In this document: positions 57,728-64,000 of the stretch, in pieces
Layout of the letters: the number at the start of each line of letters is the position of its first letter
How positions within the stretch are numbered: position 1 is the stretch's first letter
DNA from: Pseudomonas sp. P8_241
Lineage (GTDB): Bacteria; Pseudomonadota; Gammaproteobacteria; Pseudomonadales; Pseudomonadaceae
Length of the DNA: 64,000 bases
Direction of reading: 5' to 3'
Assembly: GCF_034008315.1 (NCBI RefSeq)
Contig: NZ_CP125377.1
Span: forward strand, 1,004,001-1,068,000
Position numbers and translations under genes: made by a program
Notes under the pieces: generated by a model
Told to the model about the DNA's origin: nothing
Databases searched by the model: none
The model's input: only the letters and a program-made list of their open reading frames with translations

Positions 57728-58252
57728 TTAACGCAGACCGCGTTGAGTCTCGTCCAGCTCACGGATGTACTTGAAGATTTTACGGCTGGAAGCAGGAGGT
57801 TTGTTTTGCGCAACCTCGTGCTGGGCCTGCCGGATCAGGGAGCGCAATTGCTGGCGATCCGCGTCCGGGTAGTCGACGACGAATTTTTCCAGCACGGCAT
57901 CGTCGCCGGCGATCAGGCGATCACGCCAACGTTCCAGGTTGTGGAAGCGTTCGTTGTACTGGCGAGTGGAGGCATCGAGTTGATCGAGCAAAACCAGAAT
58001 GGCGTCAGTGTCCTGATCGCGCATCAGTTTGCCGATGAACTGAAGGTGCCGTTTACGCGCGATATTCGCGGTGTGCTTGGGCGCATCGGCCAGGGCCCGG
58101 CGCATAGCGTCGGTCAACGGCAGTTTTGCCAGCAAGTCAGGCTTGAGTGTTGTAAGGCGCTCGCCGAGATCAACCAGAGCATGCAGCTCGCGTTTGACCT
58201 GGGATTTGCTTTTTTCTCCCGTATCGAGGGAGTCGTCGTAAGAATCAACCAT
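57728..58252 (-). CDS. darP: Ribosome biogenesis factor DarP (YjgA, DUF615)
   Basis: 174 residues from ATG 58252 ([20 protein letters not shown]); the frame continues antisense through pmbA and that part is a shadow. All-helical DUF615 protein: [34 protein letters not shown] and [17 protein letters not shown]. Assists 50S subunit assembly. Divergent from pmbA. No clear ribosome site. Confidence 0.92.
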   Translation of the reverse strand: MVDSYDDSLDTGEKSKSQVKRELHALVDLGERLTTLKPDLLAKLPLTDAMRRALADAPKHTANIARKRHLQFIGKLMRDQDTDAILVLLDQLDASTRQYNERFHNLERWRDRLIAGDDAVLEKFVVDYPDADRQQLRSLIRQAQHEVAQNKPPASSRKIFKYIRELDETQRGLR

Positions 58253-58360
58253 GGTGGCCGTCCGCAAAGAAACGCCGCCATGATAACCAGTCGGGGGCCG
58301 CTTGTCCGGCCCGGTCGCTCGATGACCGTTACCGAAAGCAGAATTTGAGTGGAGAACAGC

Positions 58361-59707
58361 ATGAGTGCAGTTGAAAGCGTCGGTCCACAAGCGTTGCCGG
58401 CACTGCAGGAACAAGTCGAGCAGATCATCGCTGAAGCCAAGCGCCAGGGCGCCAGTGCCTGTGAAGTCGCGGTCTCCCTGGAGCAGGGCCTGTCGACCAC
58501 AGTGCGTCAGCGTGAAGTCGAAACCGTTGAATTCAACCGTGACCAGGGTTTTGGCATCACCTTGTATGTCGGCCAGCGCAAAGGCTCGGCCAGCACTTCG
58601 GCCAGTGGGCCGGATGCGATTCGCGAGACGGTCGCTGCAGCATTGGCTATCGCCAAACACACCTCGGAAGACGAAGCCTCGGGACTGGCGGATGCTGCAC
58701 TGATGGCGCGTGATCTTCAGGATTTCGATCTGTTCCATCAATGGGACATCACCCCGGAACAAGCCATCGAACAGGCGCTGGCCTGTGAAGCTGCTGCGTT
58801 TGACGCCGACAGCCGGATCAAGAACGCCGACGGCACGACACTCAGCACTCATCAGGGCTGCCGTGTCTACGGTAACAGCCATGGCTTTGTCGGCGGCTAC
58901 GCATCGACCCGGCACAGTTTGAGCTGTGTGATGATCGCTGAGGCCGATGGCCAGATGCAGCGTGATTACTGGTACGACGTAAACCGCCAGGGCAATTTGC
59001 TGGCCGACCCGGTGAGCATTGGCCAGCGTGCGGCGCAACGGGCAGCCAGCCGTCTCGGTGCGCGTCCGGTGCCGACGTGCGAAGTCCCGGTGCTGTTTTC
59101 CGCCGAACTGGCCGGTGGGTTGTTCGGGAGTTTCCTGTCGGCGATCTCCGGCGGCAGTTTGTACCGTAAATCCTCGTTCCTTGAAGGCACGCTGGGGCAG
59201 AAGTTGTTTCCGCAATGGCTGACCATAGATGAGCGTCCGCATTTGATGCGCGCGATGGGCAGTGCGGCATTCGATGGTGATGGTCTGGCGACCTATGCCA
59301 AACCGTTCGTCGAAAAAGGTGAGTTGGTGTCCTACATCCTCGGCACCTATTCCGGTCGCAAACTCGGCATGCCAAGTACAGCAAACGCTGGCGGCGTACA
59401 TAACCTGTTCGTCACTCATGGAGATGAAGACCAGGCGGCCTTGCTGCGGCGCATGGGGCGTGGCCTGCTGGTGACTGAATTGATGGGGCAGGGCCTGAAC
59501 ATGGTGACCGGCGATTATTCCCGAGGTGCAGCGGGTTACTGGGTTGAGAACGGTGAAATCCAGTTTGCGGTGCAGGAAGTCACCATCGCCGGGAACATGC
59601 GTGACATGTTCAAGCAGATTGTTGCCGTGGGTAATGACCTGGAACTGCGCAGCAACATTCGTACGGGTTCGGTGTTGATCGAGCGGATGACGGTGGCGGG
59701 CAGCTAA
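58361..59707 (+). CDS. pmbA: Metalloprotease-associated protein PmbA (TldE)
   Basis: 448 residues from ATG 58361, GGAG upstream. The TldD/PmbA fold without the zinc motif ([20 protein letters not shown] at the equivalent site); partner of TldD. Ends with a strong terminator. Confidence 0.95.
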   Translation: MSAVESVGPQALPALQEQVEQIIAEAKRQGASACEVAVSLEQGLSTTVRQREVETVEFNRDQGFGITLYVGQRKGSASTSASGPDAIRETVAAALAIAKHTSEDEASGLADAALMARDLQDFDLFHQWDITPEQAIEQALACEAAAFDADSRIKNADGTTLSTHQGCRVYGNSHGFVGGYASTRHSLSCVMIAEADGQMQRDYWYDVNRQGNLLADPVSIGQRAAQRAASRLGARPVPTCEVPVLFSAELAGGLFGSFLSAISGGSLYRKSSFLEGTLGQKLFPQWLTIDERPHLMRAMGSAAFDGDGLATYAKPFVEKGELVSYILGTYSGRKLGMPSTANAGGVHNLFVTHGDEDQAALLRRMGRGLLVTELMGQGLNMVTGDYSRGAAGYWVENGEIQFAVQEVTIAGNMRDMFKQIVAVGNDLELRSNIRTGSVLIERMTVAGS

Positions 59708-59724
59708 AGCCTCCACCTCTATAC

Positions 59725-59764
59725 AAAAAGGCGCGCCACCCTATTGGGTGGCGCGCCTTTTTTC
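59725..59764 (+). terminator. Intrinsic terminator of pmbA
   Basis: A perfect GC-rich stem of GGCGCGCCACCC with GGGTGGCGCGCC, flanked by A and T runs; loop TATT. Confidence 0.95.
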
Positions 59765-59771
59765 TTGTTTT

Positions 59772-59790
59772 GGTTCTCATTATCATCTAA
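59772..59790 (+). promoter_or_regulatory. Fur box upstream of fagA
   Basis: GGTTCTCATTATCATCTAA contains TTCTCATT and ATTATCAT, half-sites of the Fur consensus. It lies 34-52 bp before the fagA start. The fagA-fumC-sodA operon is a known Fur target in P. aeruginosa. Confidence 0.7.
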
Positions 59791-59823
59791 TAATAAATCC
59801 CATTACCGAATGAGCCTCGGATC

Positions 59824-60211
59824 GTGAGTTCTGCCTTGCACGAGCAGCCGTACCTTGAAAACTGGCGCTGGATGAGTCGCCAGATCCGTTGCGCGATGAA
59901 CCCTGACGAGCCGCGCCTGATCGACCACTATCTGGCCGAAGGTCGGTATCTGGCCTGCTGCACGGCTACCTCACCGTGGATCGTCGCCGAAACTTCCTTC
60001 CGTTTGTTGCTTGATACCGCCGCCGATGTCGCGCTGCCGTGGCATTGGCGCACTTACTGTCTCGACCAGGCCTGGCGCCCACTGCGCGAACTCGAACGTC
60101 TCTCTTTGTGCAAATGCCGCCTCAAGCGTTGGCAAAGCTACACCTGGCAACTGGCGACCTGCGAGTTGCAGCCTTCGATTCCCCTAACTGAACTGGTGCA
60201 AGGATTTTCAG

Positions 60212-60228
<17 letters not shown>
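59824..60228 (+). CDS. fagA: FagA, Fur-associated protein
   Basis: 134 residues from GTG 59824, with a poor ribosome site. A small cytoplasmic protein rich in Trp, Arg and Cys (WRWMSRQIRCAMNPDEPRLIDHYLAEGRYLACC, in part). First gene of the iron-repressed fagA-fumC-orfX-sodA operon of Pseudomonas; function unknown. It overlaps fumC by 17 nt. Confidence 0.85.
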
Positions 60229-61588
<1,360 letters not shown>

Positions 61589-61616
61589 ACGCCGCTACCG
61601 CTTTGGAGGCACACCT

Positions 61617-62045
61617 ATGGAGCACTGGAAACGCACGATCGAAAGAGCCAATCGCTTTTTCATGCTGGGTGAACTGGTCGATGCCCGTGAGGCCTATCTG
61701 CAGGCATTGGCCCTGGCCCAGGTGTTGTTCGAGCGCTGGGCGAATGCCGATGAAGCGGTGGCGGCTTGCGTGATTTCCCATCACAACCTGGCGGACCTGC
61801 ATTTGCGCCTGAACCAGCCGGAGGAAAGCGCCGAATACCTTTGCGCCATCCACCAGCGGCTGTTGCAGACCCTGCAGGATCCGCGTCTATCACCGGCACT
61901 GCGCGAAGCTGCGTCACGCCAGAGCAGCAAGACTTACGTCGAGCTGCTGAATTTTATCAGCGATCACGGCGAATACCCGCGCAGCCATCGATTACTGCAT
62001 ATCGATGCTGCGACGCCTGCGCCTCATCATCATGGAGTCCACTGA
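61617..62045 (+). CDS. TPR-like protein between fumC and sodA (orfX)
   Basis: 142 residues from ATG 61617, GGAGG upstream. Helical, with TPR-like pairs ([40 protein letters not shown]) and a His-rich tail (HHHGVH). Conserved in this operon in Pseudomonas; function unknown, perhaps metal delivery to SodA (inference from the His tail). One base before the sodA start. Confidence 0.85.
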   Translation: MEHWKRTIERANRFFMLGELVDAREAYLQALALAQVLFERWANADEAVAACVISHHNLADLHLRLNQPEESAEYLCAIHQRLLQTLQDPRLSPALREAASRQSSKTYVELLNFISDHGEYPRSHRLLHIDAATPAPHHHGVH

Positions 62046-62046
62046 A

Positions 62047-62658
62047 ATGGCTTTTACTCTGCCCGCCTTGCCGTACGCCTATGACGCCCTGGAACCGCAC
62101 ATCGATGCGCAGACCATGGAAATTCATTACACCAAACATCACCAGACCTACATCAACAACCTCAACGCCGCTGTTGAAGGGACCGAATTCGCCGAATGGC
62201 CGGTGGAGAAACTGGTGTCGGCGGTTCAGCAACTCCCGGAAAAGCTACGAGCGGCAGTGATCAACCAGGGCGGTGGACACGCCAACCATTCACTGTTTTG
62301 GGAAGTCATGGCACCCACCGGCGGCGGCAAACCCGAGGGTGAGCTGGCCAAGGCTATCGACGAGCAACTGGGCGGTCTGGACAATTTCAAAGACGTTTTC
62401 ACCAAAGCTGCGTTGACCCGATTCGGCAGCGGCTGGGCGTGGTTGAGCGTGACCCCACAAAAGACCCTGATCGTGGAAAGCAGCGGCAACCAGGACAGTC
62501 CGCTGATGAACGGCAACACGCCAATACTGGGTCTGGATGTTTGGGAGCACGCCTATTACTTGCAATATCAGAACCGTCGCCCGGAATACATCAGTGCGTT
62601 TTACAACGTGATCAATTGGCCGGAAGTGGCTGCGCGGTATCAGGCCGCAATGGTTTAA
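62047..62658 (+). CDS. sodA: Superoxide dismutase, manganese type
   Basis: 203 residues from ATG 62047, GGAG upstream. Metal ligands H27, H81, D164 and H168 (DVWEHAY) are all present, and [11 protein letters not shown] with GNQDSPLM fits the Mn enzymes. Converts superoxide to peroxide in the cytoplasm. Iron-limitation induced as the last gene of the fagA operon. Confidence 0.96.
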   Translation: MAFTLPALPYAYDALEPHIDAQTMEIHYTKHHQTYINNLNAAVEGTEFAEWPVEKLVSAVQQLPEKLRAAVINQGGGHANHSLFWEVMAPTGGGKPEGELAKAIDEQLGGLDNFKDVFTKAALTRFGSGWAWLSVTPQKTLIVESSGNQDSPLMNGNTPILGLDVWEHAYYLQYQNRRPEYISAFYNVINWPEVAARYQAAMV

Positions 62659-62686
62659 GTCCTTAAAAAACAATTCAAGGCTGACT

Positions 62687-63580
62687 ATGGGCACTGAAAC
62701 ACTGGCGATCGGAAGTGGACGATTATTTCGTTACGCGTTTGGATCGCTGCTTCTGCTGGCGGGCATGAGTTTGCTGGTTGCGCACGGGTTGGAATGGTTG
62801 GACCTTGCGCCGAAACTGTCACGAGCGCTGCAGGGCGGAGCGATCTGCGCCCTTGGAACCGCGCTTGGCGCGGTGCCGGTTCTGGTGATCCGCAGTATGG
62901 CGCAGGCACTCAGTGATACGTTGTTGGGATTCGGTGCCGGGGTCATGCTGGCGGCGACGGCGTTTTCGCTGATCGTGCCTGGCATTGCCGCGGCGGAACA
63001 CCTCGGTATGAGCCCGTTTTCGGCCAGCGGCCTGATCTGTGTTGGCATCATGCTAGGTTCGTTTGGCCTGTTTCTGGTGGATCGCAAAGTGTCCGGGGCC
63101 TCGCCGGAAATGCTCATCGGTACCGTCGAACATCCGATCATTCCACCAAGGATCTGGCTGTTCGTGTTCGCGATCATTGCCCATAACATTCCCGAGGGCA
63201 TGGCTGTGGGCGTTTCGGCCGGTGGCGGTATGGCGGATGCCGATAGTCTGGCGATGGGTATCGCCTTGCAAGATGTGCCGGAAGGGTTGGTTATCGCGCT
63301 GGTGTTGGCCGGGGCAGGGATGCCGCGGTTCAAGGCATTCCTGATTGGAGCAGCTTCAGGGTTGGTTGAGCCCGTGTTCGCGCTGCTATGCGCCTGGTTG
63401 GTGAGTTTGGCCGAGTTGTTGTTGCCATTGGGGTTGGCGCTGGCTGCGGGGGCGATGCTCTTGGTGGTGACCCACGAAATCATTCCCGAATCGCGCCGAC
63501 ACGGCCACGACAAGCTGGCCAGTCTTGGGTTGTTGATCGGTTTTTGTTTGATGATGGTGATGGATACCGCGTTGGCATAA
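62687..63580 (+). CDS. ZIP-family metal transporter
   Basis: 297 residues with about eight membrane helices. The metal-site motifs HNIPEG (helix 4) and DVPEG (helix 5) are visible. Imports Zn2+ or another divalent ion. 28 bp after sodA, so possibly part of the same transcript. Confidence 0.9.
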   Translation: MGTETLAIGSGRLFRYAFGSLLLLAGMSLLVAHGLEWLDLAPKLSRALQGGAICALGTALGAVPVLVIRSMAQALSDTLLGFGAGVMLAATAFSLIVPGIAAAEHLGMSPFSASGLICVGIMLGSFGLFLVDRKVSGASPEMLIGTVEHPIIPPRIWLFVFAIIAHNIPEGMAVGVSAGGGMADADSLAMGIALQDVPEGLVIALVLAGAGMPRFKAFLIGAASGLVEPVFALLCAWLVSLAELLLPLGLALAAGAMLLVVTHEIIPESRRHGHDKLASLGLLIGFCLMMVMDTALA

Positions 63581-63581
63581 T

Positions 63582-63626
63582 AAGATCGCAGCCTGCGGCA
63601 GCACCTGCAGAGGCTGCGATCTTTTG
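63582..63626. repeat. REP hairpin (GATCGCAGCC family) between convergent genes
   Basis: AAGATCGCAGCCTGCGGCAG and CAGAGGCTGCGATCTTTTG form a single hairpin with a T4 tail. It probably terminates both the ZIP gene and the ptsO gene. Confidence 0.8.
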
Positions 63627-63629
63627 AAG

Positions 63630-63905
63630 TTACTCGCCTTCGTCGAAGAAGTTGTTGATCAATGCGACCAGCGCATCCAGCGCTTCCTGTTCTTGCTCGC
63701 CTTGCGTGCTCAGATGAATTTTGGTGCCCTTGCCGGCAGCGAGCATCATCATGGCCATGATGCTTTTGCCATCAATGGTGGATTCTGGTGTGCGTCCTAC
63801 CCTGATGGTGCAATCCTTGAATTGGCCGGCGACGCCAACGAACTTTGCGGAAGCGCGGGCATGCAAGCCCAGCTTGTTGATGATTTCGATTTCCAGAGCA
63901 GGCAT
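63630..63905 (-). CDS. ptsO: HPr-like phosphocarrier NPr
   Basis: 91 residues. Phospho-acceptor H15 is in NKLGLHARASAKF and the second site in IDGKSIMAMMML. Part of the nitrogen phosphotransferase system with PtsP and PtsN. Directly after rapZ, as usual in Pseudomonas. Confidence 0.95.
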   Translation of the reverse strand: MPALEIEIINKLGLHARASAKFVGVAGQFKDCTIRVGRTPESTIDGKSIMAMMMLAAGKGTKIHLSTQGEQEQEALDALVALINNFFDEGE

Positions 63906-63921
63906 CGCGATGTGAATCCCT

Positions 63922-64000
63922 TTAACTGAGGTCGCGGTGGCGGACCTGGACGTTCTTCAATGTTTGGTGCAGGGTTTTGCCCAGCCGCTCGGTCAGGTAG
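63922..64000 (-). CDS. rapZ: RapZ, C-terminal end (partial)
   Basis: Only the last 25 codons are in the window: YLTERLGKTLHQTLKNVQVR then HRDLS and TAA. This is the C-terminus of the RapZ/YvcJ nucleotide-binding family, and the gene normally precedes ptsO. The start lies beyond the right edge. Confidence 0.85.
   Translation of the reverse strand, partial: YLTERLGKTLHQTLKNVQVRHRDLS

Noticed and set aside
58253..59716. N-terminal extension of the darP frame through pmbA
   Set aside because: DarP has its conserved start at 58252; the extension is antisense to pmbA.

Overview
The window is bacterial chromosome from a Pseudomonas, most likely the P. fluorescens group. The evidence is the high-GC dense coding, the gene content and order (piu siderophore locus, speC, dpp/opdP peptide uptake, roxSR, gatCAB, mreBCD, tldD/pmbA, fagA-fumC-sodA, ptsO, rapZ; close to the P. 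aeruginosa PA4465-PA4519 neighbourhood as I know it), and many short GTAGGAGC-type inverted repeats (REP elements) typical of this group. No rRNA, tRNA, prophage, IS element or CRISPR array was seen.

Layout. 1-5205: iron-uptake locus (piuB-like, piuA, piuC, Sel1 protein) with two Fur-box candidates between piuA and piuC. 5298-7552: an AT-rich accessory insert encoding an alpha-xenorhabdolysin (XaxAB/YaxAB) two-component pore-forming toxin; the A-subunit frame is broken at a run of seven A. 7818-9170: ornithine decarboxylase speC with a leader able to form two mutually exclusive hairpins. 9629-13080: four-gene glycine betaine/choline-type (OpuC/OsmF-like) ABC transporter. 13521-15104: prfC, followed by an AT-rich islet with two unknown proteins (15377-16621). 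16757-27531: dipeptide import (DppBCDF, porin OpdP, three binding proteins). 27976-30821: SIMPL protein and the RoxSR redox two-component system. 30919-32646: YddA-like ABC exporter. 32825-39741: D-galactarate/D-glucarate catabolism (GntR regulator, KdgD, ketoglutarate semialdehyde dehydrogenase, MFS importer, GarD) interrupted by one unknown gene on the opposite strand. 39897-42799: AEC carrier, carboxymuconolactone decarboxylase-like protein, Ca2+/Na+ antiporter, RlpA-like lipoprotein. 42948-46160: gatCAB. 46372-51294: mreBCD, maf, rng. 51370-59707: yhdP, nitrilase-like hydrolase, tldD, darP, pmbA. 59824-62658: Fur-type fagA-fumC-orfX-sodA. 62687-64000: ZIP transporter, ptsO and the end of rapZ.

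How the genes work together. Iron is a theme at both ends: PiuA/PiuC import siderophore iron, and the fagA operon supplies iron-free substitutes (fumarase C and Mn-superoxide dismutase) under iron limitation. OpdP, the three binding proteins and DppBCDF form one outer-to-inner membrane route for dipeptides. The galactarate cluster converts the sugar acid to 2-oxoglutarate.

Most noteworthy: (1) the xaxAB toxin insert with a frameshifted A subunit at a slippery A7 tract; (2) the attenuator-like speC leader with three mutually complementary segments and a 12-codon ORF; (3) an ATT start codon for mreC, supported by alignment with the E. coli MreC N-terminus; (4) the two unknown proteins downstream of prfC.
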